Source of the DNA: Myxococcales bacterium
GTDB lineage: Bacteria; Myxococcota_A; Polyangia; Haliangiales; Haliangiaceae
DNA length: 64,000 bases
Assembly: GCA_016720595.1 (NCBI GenBank)
Contig: JADKKI010000007.1
Coordinates: forward strand, 1 to 64,000
Reading direction: 5' to 3'
The notes under the pieces are model-generated. The model did no database searches. It was not told where the DNA came from and saw only the letters and a list, made by a program, of their open reading frames with translations. The position numbers and the translations under genes are program-made. Below, one piece after another: positions 19,199-28,314 of the stretch. How positions within the stretch are numbered: the stretch's first letter is position 1; every line of letters starts with the position of its first letter.

Positions 19199-20021
19199 GC
19201 TCGTCATGTTCGCTGCCCTCGCCGGCGCGATCGGCTGTGTCGACAACCCCGATCCGCGGCACCCCACGATCCAGAAGATGGAGCGCGAGGGCTTCGGCGC
19301 GTTCATCGTGATCACCACGCAAGCTGGTCAGGAGATCTCCGGGGAGCTGATCTCGGTCGAGAGCAACGTGATCCGCGTGCTGCGCTTCGGCCCCGTGCGT
19401 GGCGCGCTGACCTGGGTGGCCACCACGGACGTGAGGTCTGCACAGCTGTTTCGCTACGAGAGCGAGAGCGGCCTCGGGCCGTGGGCGCTGCTCGGCACGC
19501 TGTCCACGATCACCCACGGCTTCTTTCTGATCCTCAGCGCGCCGGTGTGGATCCTGACCGGCAGCCTCGCCGCCGGCGCGGAGAGCCGTCACGTCGTGAT
19601 GGAGTTTCCGGAGAGCAGCTGGTCCGAGATCGGGGACTGGGCGCGGTTCCCCCAGGGGATGCCACCCGGCCTCGACGAGCATGACCTGACCTGGCCACGC
19701 GCGCGCCGCACCCCGCACCCGCGGCCGCCGGTCGGCGAGCGGACGCGGACGGACGTGCAGGTCACCCCCGAGCAGTCCACGCCAGGCGTGAAGCCGGTGA
19801 TCCTGTCGCCGGAGCAGGCCCAGCTCGAGGCGCGCCGCCAGGCCTGGGAGCTGACCAAGAAGGCGCAGGCCGCGGCTCGCAAGGATGACTGCGGCGCCGT
19901 GCTCACCCTGTCGGGGCAGGTCCAGACCGTCGATCTCGATTTCTACGACTCGACGTTCGTCACCGATGCCGCGATCCGCCGCTGTCTCGGCCTCGCGCCC
20001 GCGACGCCACCGGCGCGCTGA
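19185..20021 (+). CDS. lipoprotein of unknown function, coupled to upstream lipoprotein
   Basis: A 278-residue protein. MRARELVMFAALAGAIGC is a signal peptide with a lipobox (Cys18). The N-terminal half has an Sm-like or small beta-barrel look (ITTQAGQEISGELISVESNVIRVL). A hydrophobic segment near residues 105-130 (LLGTLSTITHGFFLILSAPVWILTGSLAAG) could be a membrane hairpin. A Pro-rich stretch and a helical C-terminus (QLEARRQAWELTKKAQAAA) with two Cys follow. The ATG lies inside the end of the upstream gene (14-base overlap). The function is unknown. Confidence 0.75.
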   Translation: MRARELVMFAALAGAIGCVDNPDPRHPTIQKMEREGFGAFIVITTQAGQEISGELISVESNVIRVLRFGPVRGALTWVATTDVRSAQLFRYESESGLGPWALLGTLSTITHGFFLILSAPVWILTGSLAAGAESRHVVMEFPESSWSEIGDWARFPQGMPPGLDEHDLTWPRARRTPHPRPPVGERTRTDVQVTPEQSTPGVKPVILSPEQAQLEARRQAWELTKKAQAAARKDDCGAVLTLSGQVQTVDLDFYDSTFVTDAAIRRCLGLAPATPPAR

Positions 20022-20076
20022 ACCCCGACTCGTCAGTCGGAAAGAGTCCGCCGCTGGATCGAGACCAGATCCGGAC

Positions 20077-20153
20077 ATCAAACCCAGGAAGCCAGGAACC
20101 AAGGTCGGAGACCTTTGGTCCGCTGCCTTGCTTCCCAGCTTCCTGGGTTTGAT
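20077..20153. terminator. long inverted repeat between convergent genes
   Basis: Perfect 16-base arms, ATCAAACCCAGGAAGC at 20077-20092 and its complement at 20138-20153. Inside them is a second imperfect stem (ACCAAGGTC, loop GGAG, ACCTTTGGT). It sits between the stops at 20021 (plus) and 20218 (minus), where a bidirectional terminator is expected. There is no clear T-run, so a small mobile palindromic element is an alternative. Confidence 0.5.
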
Positions 20154-20217
20154 CTCCGTGCCTGCGCTCGGCGCCGTCGAGCCGACGCCTTCTGGGCATG
20201 CGCCAGAGAGGCCGTCG

Positions 20218-20658
20218 TTAACCGCGGATCTCGGAGAGCAGCGCGTCGAGATCGAGCGAATCGAGGCCGAGGCCGGTCGCGAGCTGCACGGCGATCTCTC
20301 GCTCCTGCATCGAGACGTCGTTGTCGGCGAGGGCCACCGCGAGCGACAGCATCAGCACCGCCGCCGCGGCGTCGCGATCGGAGACCAGCTCCGAGACCCG
20401 CGCGATCTGCGGCTCGAACCCGTTCGCCTCGAGCTGGCTCGACGCGGCGGTCAGCTTCTCGTCGATCTTGTCGCGATCGACGCCTCCCAGGATCTCGAGG
20501 CGATCGAGGAGCGCGTCGTACTCCTCCTCGCTGGCCTGACCGTCGGCCGCAGCGATCAGGAACGCGCTGGTGATCGCCGCTTCGAGGAAGGTGTCGGCCT
20601 TGAGCCGCTCGGTGAGGCCGTGACGCGACCACCAGGTCCGCTTCTCGTAGCTGTTCAT
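20218..20658 (-). CDS. TerB-like helical protein
   Basis: A 146-residue protein from ATG 20658 (an upstream in-frame start at 20673 is possible). The pattern AAITSAFLIAAADGQASEEEYDALLDRLEIL and later ALADNDVSMQEREIAVQLATGLGL shows two helical repeats, each with an acidic loop of the D-G-x-x-S/D-x-x-E type. This is as in the TerB/tellurite-resistance-like superfamily, where such acidic positions bind metal. It is cytoplasmic, without signal or membrane segments. It lies 63 bases downstream of the HEAT-repeat gene in the same direction and may share its transcript. The role is not established; TerB-like proteins are broadly linked to stress and membrane-associated complexes. Confidence 0.6.
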   Translation of the reverse strand: MNSYEKRTWWSRHGLTERLKADTFLEAAITSAFLIAAADGQASEEEYDALLDRLEILGGVDRDKIDEKLTAASSQLEANGFEPQIARVSELVSDRDAAAAVLMLSLAVALADNDVSMQEREIAVQLATGLGLDSLDLDALLSEIRG

Positions 20659-20721
20659 GGCGCCGTTATACACTCGCCGACGCTGGCGGCGGGTTCCCAG
20701 GTCCGCCCTGGCGGTCGCGCC

Positions 20722-23424
20722 TCAGCCCTTGAGCATCGCGAGCGCCTTGAACACGGCCTCGCGCGTCCGGGCGAACCCACCGGTCCGCGCCCCCTCGAGC
20801 GCCTTTCTGCCCGCGCTCCCGGCCTTCGCCTCGCCGAGCATGCCGAGGCCCATCGCCGCGTTGACCTGAACGTTCTCCGCAGGGCTCGCGAACGCATCGA
20901 TCAAGATCTCGCCCGCATCGGGGAGCGCGTTCACGAGCTCGAGGATCCGGCGGGCATGCGTCTCGTCGTCGGTCTCGAGCCCCTTGATCAACGCTCCGAG
21001 CATACGAGCCTTGCGTGCGGCCAGTACGGGCGCGACGGCCTTGGCCACGTCGGCGTCCCCACGCAGCGCGCCCACCAGGAACGGCGCGATCTCGCGGACC
21101 GCCTCGTCGCCGAGCTTGTCGACGGCGGCCGCGGCCCGTGCGCGGACCGCCATGTCGTCATCGCGGAGCAGCACGCCGATCGCGCGCGCCGTGTCCTTGG
21201 CCGCTGCCCCGAGGCTGCCAAGCGCGGTCGCGGCATTCGCACGCACGATCGCGCGACCATCGGTCAGGTAGCTCACCAGATCCTCGATCACCAGCTTCGT
21301 CGCGTCCTTGAACGCGTCGGGACCGAGCAGCTTGGCCTCGAACCCATCGATCTCGGGGACGCTGGGCCCCGTCTTCTTCGGACCGTCGAGCACCTCGAGC
21401 GCCTTGCGCACGGCGTTGCGGGTCTGCTCCCAACCGCCGGTCCGTGCCCCCTCGAGCGCCGCGCGGCCCTTGCCGACCCGCGCCTTGCCGAGCATGCCGA
21501 GGCCGAGCGCCGCGTTGATCTGCACGTTGACGGCCGGGCTGGCGAACGCATCGCACAGGATCTCTGGAGCATCCTCGAACACGTTGATCAGCTCGCAGAT
21601 CCGCCGCCCATGATTCGGACGATCGGACTCGAGGCCGCGAACCAGCGCCGCGATCATCCGCGCCTTGCGCGCCTTGATCACACCGGCGCAGGTCTCGGCC
21701 ACCTTGTCGTCGGCATCACCGAGCCCACCGACCAGATCGTCGGCGACCTCGATCACCGCCGCGTCGCCGAGCTTGTCGAGCGCCTGCGCCGCCGCGAGGC
21801 GCGCGCGGGCCGAATCGTCACGAAGCAGGACACCGAGGCTGCGCGCGGAGCCCGCGGCCGCCGCGCCGAACGTTCCGAGCGCCGTCGCCGCATTCGCGCG
21901 CACCACGTCACGCCCGTCCGTCAGGTAGGCCGTCAGGTCGGCCGTCCCTGCGGCGGTCACCGCGGCCTTCGCCTTCTCGAGGTCGGCCGCCCCGAGGAAC
22001 CGCTCCTCGAAGCCTTCGATCGTCACGGCCTTGGGGCCGGTGTCGCCGCGTGGCTCGATCAGATCGAGCGCGCGCCGCACCGCTTCGCGCGTTCGTGCAT
22101 CGCCACCCGTGCGAGCGCCATGGAGCGCGGCGAGGCCGGCTCCCACCTTGTCCTTGCCGAGCACGCCGAGCCCGAGAGCCGCGTTGACCTGCACGTTCAC
22201 GGCGGGGCTCTTGAAGGCCTCGGTCAGGAGCGTGGCGGCGTTCGGGAGCCTCGCGATCAGCTCGCCGACGCGCCGCCCTCCCTCCTCGCTCCCGGTCTCG
22301 AGCCCCTTGACCAGTGCCTCGGCCGCCTGTGCGCCGAGCCGAGCCAGGGTCTCCGCTGCGGTCTCGGCGGTCTCGCTGTCGGCATCGCCGAGTGCGCCGA
22401 CCAGCTCCGCTGCAGCACCGAGGCCGCCCTTGCCGAGCTTGCCGAGCGCCTTCGCCGCCTCCCGGCGCACCTGCTCGGCGCTGTCGCGCAGCAACAGCCC
22501 GATCTCCGACGCCGCTCGCCCACCGGCCTCGCCCTTCACGCCCAGGCAGCGGGCGCCGTTGATCTTCACGTGGGTCCGACCGTCGCGGAGAGCGTAGATC
22601 ATCTGATCGACGTCGATCACGTCGGCGTACTCCGCGCACTCCGAAGCCGACAGCTTGCGGTCCTCGAAGTCGGGGATGTTCTTGGGCAGACCGTCGACGA
22701 TCTCGACCTTCTCGCGCGCGACGACCGCGAGCATCGCCTGCTTGGCGGCCGTGCGGACGTCGGGCACCGGATCGGTGGCCTCGAGTGGGGTCAAGCAGCC
22801 CATCGCGACGCTCGGGTCGATCTTGCCGAACCGCCCGAGCCCGCCGATCGCGTTGATCCGGATCCGGCTGCGCTCGTGTGCGGTGGCCTTCACCAGGAAC
22901 GCGATGCCCTTCTTCTCCGCTCTCCCGGCGGCGGCGACGACGCCCTTCATCGCGAGATCGAACGGCAGATCGAGTGCGAGGGTCAGCTCCTCGTCGGCCA
23001 GCCCGATCAGCTCGCAGAGCGTCCCGACGACGGACTCGGTGACATCCGTGTGCGTGCTCTCGAGCGCTGGTGCGATCTGCGCGATCAGCGGCTTCACCGC
23101 GATCCCGAGCCGGCCGATCGCCTCCGCCGCGGCGGTCGCCACGCTCGCTTCGCTATCCCGGAGCAGCGTCGCGAGGTCGGCCGGCGCCTGGCCCAGCGAC
23201 GCCAGGCCGAGAGCGGCGTTCGCGCGCACCGTCCCGCGCCCGTCGCGCAGTGCGGCGATCAGCTCGGCCGGGACCAGCGCCTCGCGGATCGCCGCGAGCT
23301 CGGCATACTTGAACTTCCGTTCATCGAGCGCGATCGACCTCGGCTCCGGGGGCTTGGCAGCTTCAGTGCCCGGCTTCGCCGGCTTGGCGGGGCCGGAGGG
23401 TGGAGTCTTCGCGTCGTTGCTCAT
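20722..23424 (-). CDS. large HEAT-repeat scaffold built from four supermodules
   Basis: A 900-residue protein with a Lys/Pro-rich start (residues 1-30), followed by HEAT repeats to the end. A block of about 220 residues recurs four times. Each begins with a LRDGR or LTDGR motif followed by VRANAALGL-type helices, at about residues 58, 278, 501 and 720. The third and fourth copies are the closest (for example VVRANAATALGTFG and IVRANAATALGSLG). No signal peptide or catalytic motif is present. HEAT arrays make flexible protein-binding solenoids, so a scaffold role is likely; the partner is unknown. The internal duplication pattern suggests recent expansion. Confidence 0.88.
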   Translation of the reverse strand: MSNDAKTPPSGPAKPAKPGTEAAKPPEPRSIALDERKFKYAELAAIREALVPAELIAALRDGRGTVRANAALGLASLGQAPADLATLLRDSEASVATAAAEAIGRLGIAVKPLIAQIAPALESTHTDVTESVVGTLCELIGLADEELTLALDLPFDLAMKGVVAAAGRAEKKGIAFLVKATAHERSRIRINAIGGLGRFGKIDPSVAMGCLTPLEATDPVPDVRTAAKQAMLAVVAREKVEIVDGLPKNIPDFEDRKLSASECAEYADVIDVDQMIYALRDGRTHVKINGARCLGVKGEAGGRAASEIGLLLRDSAEQVRREAAKALGKLGKGGLGAAAELVGALGDADSETAETAAETLARLGAQAAEALVKGLETGSEEGGRRVGELIARLPNAATLLTEAFKSPAVNVQVNAALGLGVLGKDKVGAGLAALHGARTGGDARTREAVRRALDLIEPRGDTGPKAVTIEGFEERFLGAADLEKAKAAVTAAGTADLTAYLTDGRDVVRANAATALGTFGAAAAGSARSLGVLLRDDSARARLAAAQALDKLGDAAVIEVADDLVGGLGDADDKVAETCAGVIKARKARMIAALVRGLESDRPNHGRRICELINVFEDAPEILCDAFASPAVNVQINAALGLGMLGKARVGKGRAALEGARTGGWEQTRNAVRKALEVLDGPKKTGPSVPEIDGFEAKLLGPDAFKDATKLVIEDLVSYLTDGRAIVRANAATALGSLGAAAKDTARAIGVLLRDDDMAVRARAAAAVDKLGDEAVREIAPFLVGALRGDADVAKAVAPVLAARKARMLGALIKGLETDDETHARRILELVNALPDAGEILIDAFASPAENVQVNAAMGLGMLGEAKAGSAGRKALEGARTGGFARTREAVFKALAMLKG

Positions 23425-23505
23425 GGCGCGGCCAGGGTACCCCGAGCCGGGCGCGGCGATGCCCCGCGGAGATCCCGGCCCCGATCCCGCACTCCCCCGT
23501 CTCGT

Positions 23506-25724
23506 TCACGCCCACGGCAGGAGCGAGAACCCCGGGTAGTCGCCGGGAGACGCGGCGGCAGCGACGGCTGTGGCCGCGGCCGGTAGGGCGTCGAGCGACG
23601 TGAGCCTCATCCGATAGCCGGCGTGTCCCGCCGCGAGGATCCGCGCCCCGACAGACGGCGGAACCCAGTAGCGCGGATCGACGACATCGACCTCACCCCG
23701 TCGCGGCGAGGTGATGCTGCAGCCCGCGGCGTCGATCGAGACCAGCCCCGACGGCAGCGCCGTCCGCACCCGGAACGAGCCTTCGATCCGCAGGTTCTCG
23801 AGGCACATCGAGCGCAGGCCATGCTCGACGAGCGCTCGATCGTGCTCGGGATCCGGAGGCAACGTGAGCGCGGACAGCCGCGTGGCCGCGAGCTCGGCGA
23901 GCGTCGCCCCCGTCGGATCGCCTCCCGCGGCCGTGACCAGCGCGAGGGCGACCCAGGGTCGAGGATCGAGCGTGTCGGAGAGGAAGTGCAGCGTGCGCCG
24001 CCCGCGCCAATCGTCCCAGCCCAGGCGCGCCGCGGCCTCCACGAACCTCGGCGGCAGCGCCGCGTCCCACGGCTCCGCGCCCGCATGAGCTCGCACCACG
24101 GCGCGAAGGCCGAACGCGCGCACGAGCGCCTCGCCGATCTGCGACAGCCACGGCGCCGCGAAGATCCCGTCGTCGAAGCCGACGGCGGGATATGCGAACT
24201 CGCGATGCACGTGGACGCCAAGCCAGCCGGCGACACATTCGTCGAGGTGCAGGGGCTGCAGTGCGTCGCGCCCGCGCGCGAGGTGACACAGCTCGTGGAT
24301 GATCGGCGTGGTGAGGTAGCGATCGATCGCGTCCTGCGGATCGTCGCCCCCATGCGTCCGGAAGTACGCGAGGTCGGCGAGGTTGCCGTAGAGGAGCGGC
24401 ATCGTGCTGCCGTAGTGCGTCCGCTCGTAGAGCACCGCGAGCGTGGGCGTGCGGGCGCGAAACCGCTCCGCCGTCGGTGCCCCGAGGCCCGGCGTGGCAT
24501 CGACGTCCGCGTCTGCGAGCACGGCGAACAGGCGATCGATCGCGGTGGACAGCCGCGGCAGCCGGGGCCACGCGAGCTCCGCGTGCAGCAGTGGATCGGG
24601 GTGTGCGCGCTGTGCCTCGCGCTGCTGCGGCATGGTCTCGGTGTAGTGGCGGCGCAGATCCTCCGCGTGCGTCACCCGCCCTTCGCCACGCTCCAGCACC
24701 AGTGCGTGTGAGAGCACGAGCTTCATGGGCGCCGGCAACACGAGCCCTGCCCTGGTGCCCGCGAGCGCCGCTTCGAGCTCCCGCCCCACCTCCTCGGCAG
24801 GTCCTGCGAGGCCGGTGTACTCCGCGAACCGCTGACCCGAGCCACACGGTCTCCGGCCGATCACGACGATGGTCTCGGGCGAGGCGACGAGGCGCTCGAC
24901 CGTGATCTCGATCAAGCCAGCGGCGGCGAGCCAGCCGCACAGCGCGGACGTCGGATGCAGGTCTCCTCGCTCCGTGTAGAGCGCCATGTCGAGTGCGAAC
25001 ACACGCCCTCCGGAGAGTCCGCGTCGATCTCGAGGATCACGACGCGGCCACCCGGCGCCACCGCACGCGCCGCCGCCGCACACAGCTCGGCGCACGCAGT
25101 CGGTCCGTGCAGGTGCAGGACGTTCGCGAGCAACGCCACCCCGTGGCGCTCGCCGATCGGCGCGTGGCGCGCGTCGCCGCCGACGAACTGCACCCGGCCT
25201 GCGAACCGGGCGAGGTGATCGCGCGCGAGCGGGAGGATGTCGGGCAGATCGACCAGCGTCACCGTGGTCGCCGCCTGCGCGTCGAGCACCGCGGCCGCGT
25301 AGGCGCCGGCGCCGCCGCCCAGATCGAGCACCGTGGCCGCCGCGATGCGCGGCGCGAGCTCGCGGGCCGAGTCCGCGCCCGCGCGCACGAGGTGATGGTG
25401 GTACGCCGATGGATCCGTCGGTAGGGGCAGCGGCCGATCGGACCGCATCACCTCCGCGAGCAGGCCCCAGCCTTCGCGGACCACCTCGGGTCGCGGCGGC
25501 ACCGCGCCGGGCGTGAGGACGTCGCCCTGGCGGACGAGCGCGCCGATCGAGATCAGTGCACGCGCGAGCGCGGCGACCCGATGGTGACCGCTCGCGATGC
25601 CAGACGTTGCCGCGAGCTCGTCGAGCGTGCGCCCGCGCGCCGCGAGCAGCTCGAACCACCCGAGCTCGTGCGCCGCGGCGATCGCCGCATCCTGGAACAG
25701 CGGGACGATCGCGAAGACGCCCAC
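23506..25724 (-). pseudogene. O-methyltransferase fused to a HExxH metallopeptidase-like domain, frameshifted
   Basis: A GTG start at 25724. Residues 1-85 form a winged-helix dimerisation domain of the plant/bacterial O-methyltransferase type (FELLAARGRTLDELA). Residues ~125-235 are the SAM fold (VLDLGGGAGAYAA; VTLVDLPDI; FVGGDARH; GGRVVILEIDADS). At about 25010 the frame breaks in a G-run: one extra G would give SPEGGRVFALDMALYTERG and carry on. A ~430-residue C-terminal domain follows with HELCH (24283-24297) and DECVAGWLG about 17 residues later, the zinc-ligand layout of gluzincin-like peptidases. The fusion is unusual. The substrate is unknown. The gene follows a spike-tip-like gene in the same direction (7-base gap). 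Confidence 0.7.
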
Positions 25725-25731
25725 GTCCGGC

Positions 25732-26130
25732 TCAGTTCAGGTAGATCATCTTGCCGACCACACGGACCTCGCCCTTCGCGTCGACGTTGACGTCTTCTTC
25801 GCCGCTGATCTTGACCTTCCCGCCGCTCAGATCGACCTGCTCGGTGCCCTTGATCTCGACGCGGGCGGATTCGATCGACACCTGCTCGCTCGCCTTGAGC
25901 TGCAGCCGGGCCGCATCCATCTGCAGTACCGGGCCGGCCTCGGTCAGCCGGATCCGGACCTCGAGCATCCCGGACTCGTTCCGGATCTCGACCAGCTGCT
26001 CGGTGCCTTGCTCGCTGAGGACCAGCTTGCGGCCATCCCTCAGGTAGACCTCGCGACCACCAATGGCCTCCTCGTTGGCCTCCTCGGCGACTGCCTCCGT
26101 CTGCAGCTTCTCCTTGGGGGATCCCGACAT
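25732..26130 (-). CDS. VgrG-tip-like beta-helix protein
   Basis: A 132-residue protein. After an acidic N-terminus (residues 1-25) comes a regular alternation of short beta strands: VYLRDGRKLVLSEQG, LQLKASEQVSIESARVEIKG, EQVDLSGGKVKISGEEDV, GEVRVVGKMIYLN. This periodicity resembles the triangular beta-helix/gp5-C extension at the end of VgrG spikes in contractile injection systems. No signal peptide is present. It is followed 7 bases later by the methyltransferase-metallopeptidase gene and is divergent from a second injection-system-type gene at 26235, so it probably forms part of a spike complex. The family assignment is by pattern only. Confidence 0.55.
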   Translation of the reverse strand: MSGSPKEKLQTEAVAEEANEEAIGGREVYLRDGRKLVLSEQGTEQLVEIRNESGMLEVRIRLTEAGPVLQMDAARLQLKASEQVSIESARVEIKGTEQVDLSGGKVKISGEEDVNVDAKGEVRVVGKMIYLN

Positions 26131-26234
26131 GTTTCGAGGCTATCATACGGGATAGAATCGACCTGTCGGAACCTCGGCCCGCCGGGGAACCTCGCAGCCT
26201 CTCGCCCCGTATCAAGCTAGGGAGACCTTCGCCG

Positions 26235-27110
26235 ATGCCGCCCCTGACGCTCATCAAGCCCGCCGGTGCTGCGATCTTCCTCGCGCACGGGCTCAAGCTC
26301 CCGAGTCAGTTCAAGCCCCCGTCCGGGAACACCGCACAGGAGCACTACAAGCAGGCGTGGGGACCCGAGAACAAGGTCGCGGTCCCCCAGCTGATCCCAC
26401 CCTGGTTCATGCCCGCCGAGCAGAACAACAAGTGCTACCAGGACAGCTGCGACAAGATCGGCAACGACTTCAAGACCTTTCACGACAAGATGCTCGACGC
26501 GGTGATGTTCGCCCACAGCCAGTGGAAGCTGCAGGCCAAGTTTCAGAACATCCAGATCATGGCGGTCTCCGCGATCGGGACTCCGGGCTGCCTCAGTGGC
26601 CCGGACCTCGAGTCGTTGATCAAGAACGCGCCGATCTGCGCGTCGTTCACGGGGAACATGGCAAAGCATCGCGATGCCGTCGCGAAGGGCGTCGCGCAGT
26701 GCTTCAAGAAGTGGCAGGACGGCGTCACCGTCCCTGGCCTGCCCTGGTACCCGGCGTTCGCGGCGTTCCCCGGTCCGATGGCGCCGCCGATCCCCAACGT
26801 CCCGACGCCGCTCATCACGTGCCTGTCGCCGGCCGCGATCTCGATCTGCGCTCCCACGGACATGAAGTCGGCGATGGACAACGCGCTCGACGGTGGCCTC
26901 AAGAGCAAGGACAACGACAAGCAGTACGAGGCGCTCCACGACGCGATCGCGACGGTGCTGTCGGCGGCGTTCACGATCTGGCTCGCTGCACAGCAGGTCA
27001 TGCTGGTGATGGGTAAGGGCCCGATCCCGTCGTTCGCGCCTCCGTATGTACCGGTCGGTCCCGTGGTCGGTGGCGACATCATCTCGGCGCCCGGTCACCT
27101 GATCAGCTGA
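26235..27110 (+). CDS. conserved protein of spike/PAAR-type loci
   Basis: A 291-residue protein with no signal peptide. It has several Cys pairs (NNKCYQDSCDKIGNDF; GTPGCLSGPDLESLI), Pro-rich segments (LPWYPAFAAFPGPMAPPIPNVPTPL) and a hydrophobic helix near the C-terminus (LSAAFTIWLAAQQVMLVMG). It ends in PPYVPVGPVVGGDIISAPGHL. Proteins of this look travel with PAAR and VgrG genes in contractile injection loci; I infer this from pattern memory and not from a search. ATG 26235 is 104 bases from the divergent tip-like gene. The next gene starts 6 bases after its stop, so it heads a four-gene run to 29739. It could be a tail-tip adaptor or a cargo that the neighbouring enzymes modify. Confidence 0.5.
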   Translation: MPPLTLIKPAGAAIFLAHGLKLPSQFKPPSGNTAQEHYKQAWGPENKVAVPQLIPPWFMPAEQNNKCYQDSCDKIGNDFKTFHDKMLDAVMFAHSQWKLQAKFQNIQIMAVSAIGTPGCLSGPDLESLIKNAPICASFTGNMAKHRDAVAKGVAQCFKKWQDGVTVPGLPWYPAFAAFPGPMAPPIPNVPTPLITCLSPAAISICAPTDMKSAMDNALDGGLKSKDNDKQYEALHDAIATVLSAAFTIWLAAQQVMLVMGKGPIPSFAPPYVPVGPVVGGDIISAPGHLIS

Positions 27111-27116
27111 CGGACG

Positions 27117-27713
27117 ATGCTCCCCGTCGCTGGCTGGGACATCGCCGAGCTGTCACGTGCGTGGGCGAGCGCCAGCCCGTTCCCCCACGTCGTGCTCGAC
27201 GACGTGGTCGCGCCCGACACGCTGTCGACCCTGCTCCAGGCGGTGAGCCAGGAGCCGCACTGGCCCAATCGCGGCGAGATCTACGACTTCATGGCATCGG
27301 GCCCGACCGTGGCGCACCCGACGTTGCAGGCGCTCCACGCCGAGCTTGGCTCGCCCCCGGTGCTCGAGGCGATCCGCGCGATCAGCGGCCGGCCCGTGAC
27401 CAGCGCCGACCTGCGCAGCTACGTGTACGTGCCGGGCTCGTACCTGCTCCCCCACGCCGATTCGCGCGCCTCGATCGGGCGAATGGTCGCGTTCGCCTAC
27501 TACCTGTTCACCGAGGGCTGTGAAGGTGGCGAGCTCGAGCTCTACGCCTGCGAGATGGCGGGCGACGAGCTGATCTCCGCCCGCTCCGCGCACGTGGTGA
27601 TGCCGCGCGCGAATCGGATGGTCCTGTTCGACGTCACGAACGCGTCGCTCCATCAGGTCCGCGAGGTGACGGCCGGCAATCGCGTATCGCTCACCGGGTG
27701 GTTCCTCGGATGA
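27117..27713 (+). CDS. 2-oxoglutarate/Fe(II)-dependent oxygenase (prolyl-hydroxylase type)
   Basis: A 198-residue cytoplasmic protein. The double-stranded beta-helix iron triad is visible: His113 and Asp115 in LLPHADSR, and the distal His179 in ASLHQVREV. Arg189 (NRVSLTGWF) would bind the 2-oxoglutarate carboxylate. FPHVVLDDVV at the N-terminus is also typical of P4H-like and PKHD-type enzymes. It would hydroxylate a protein or small-molecule substrate. The stop overlaps the start of the next gene (ATGA), a related but degenerate protein, so the two are co-translated and may form a heterodimer. Confidence 0.85.
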   Translation: MLPVAGWDIAELSRAWASASPFPHVVLDDVVAPDTLSTLLQAVSQEPHWPNRGEIYDFMASGPTVAHPTLQALHAELGSPPVLEAIRAISGRPVTSADLRSYVYVPGSYLLPHADSRASIGRMVAFAYYLFTEGCEGGELELYACEMAGDELISARSAHVVMPRANRMVLFDVTNASLHQVREVTAGNRVSLTGWFLG

Positions 27714-28303
27714 GCTTCGAGGAGTTCCGCGCGCAGTTCGCCGATGGCCGATGTCACCATGTCGTGGTCGGCGGCTTTCTCGACGACGAGGCGGCCGCGG
27801 TCCTGCGCGCCCAGGTGGATGCGGCCCCGTTCGCGCCGTACGATCAGCCGGATCGCGGGCGCTACGAACACAACCGCGACCTGGGGATCCCGACGCTGTT
27901 CGACGACCTCCGCGCGATCGCCGAACAGCTGGTGGAGCGACCGCTGCGCGTCGAACACGTGCGCTGGCTTCGGCTGCGCCATCGCGACTACCAGCTGATC
28001 AAGGACGACGCCCGCGATCGCCCGGTGGCCACCGCCCACCTCGAGCTCACCCTAGACTTCTCGGCGCTCACCACCGGCCAGGCCGAGGTCATCTACACCG
28101 ATGGCATGGAGAGCTGGGTCGTGCCGCAGCTCCCTGGTGCGATCGCGATCGTCCAGCGCGAGCCGTGGCTGTTCCGCTACGCGCGGTACCTCACGGCCGG
28201 CGTCGGGGATGCAGTGGTCCACCGCCTGTACCTGTCCCTGTCCGACCCTGCCCCGCCCGAACGCCATGAACTTCCGGGCGAGAACCCCACGGGCCCGGGA
28301 TAG
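27710..28303 (+). CDS. degenerate 2OG-oxygenase-fold protein
   Basis: A 197-residue protein starting at the ATG that overlaps the upstream stop. It has the same general fold pattern as its neighbour (HVVVGGFLDD; the strand WLRLRHRDYQLIKDDA; AHLELTLDF; GAIAIVQREPWLFRYARYL; AVVHRLYLSLS). Where active enzymes have His-x-Asp (LLHDD) it reads LIKDD, with Lys98 in place of the iron His, and the distal His is not clear either. I infer a non-catalytic partner of the 27117 enzyme or a much diverged one. Its stop is 12 bases before the radical SAM gene. Confidence 0.6.
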   Translation: MSFEEFRAQFADGRCHHVVVGGFLDDEAAAVLRAQVDAAPFAPYDQPDRGRYEHNRDLGIPTLFDDLRAIAEQLVERPLRVEHVRWLRLRHRDYQLIKDDARDRPVATAHLELTLDFSALTTGQAEVIYTDGMESWVVPQLPGAIAIVQREPWLFRYARYLTAGVGDAVVHRLYLSLSDPAPPERHELPGENPTGPG

Positions 28304-28314
28304 ACTGGAGCTAC

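Noticed and set aside
19885..23586. 1233-codon open frame on the plus strand opposite the HEAT gene
   Set aside because: It is antisense to a clearly coded HEAT-repeat gene; its product is Arg/Glu-rich with no domain, an artefact of high GC.
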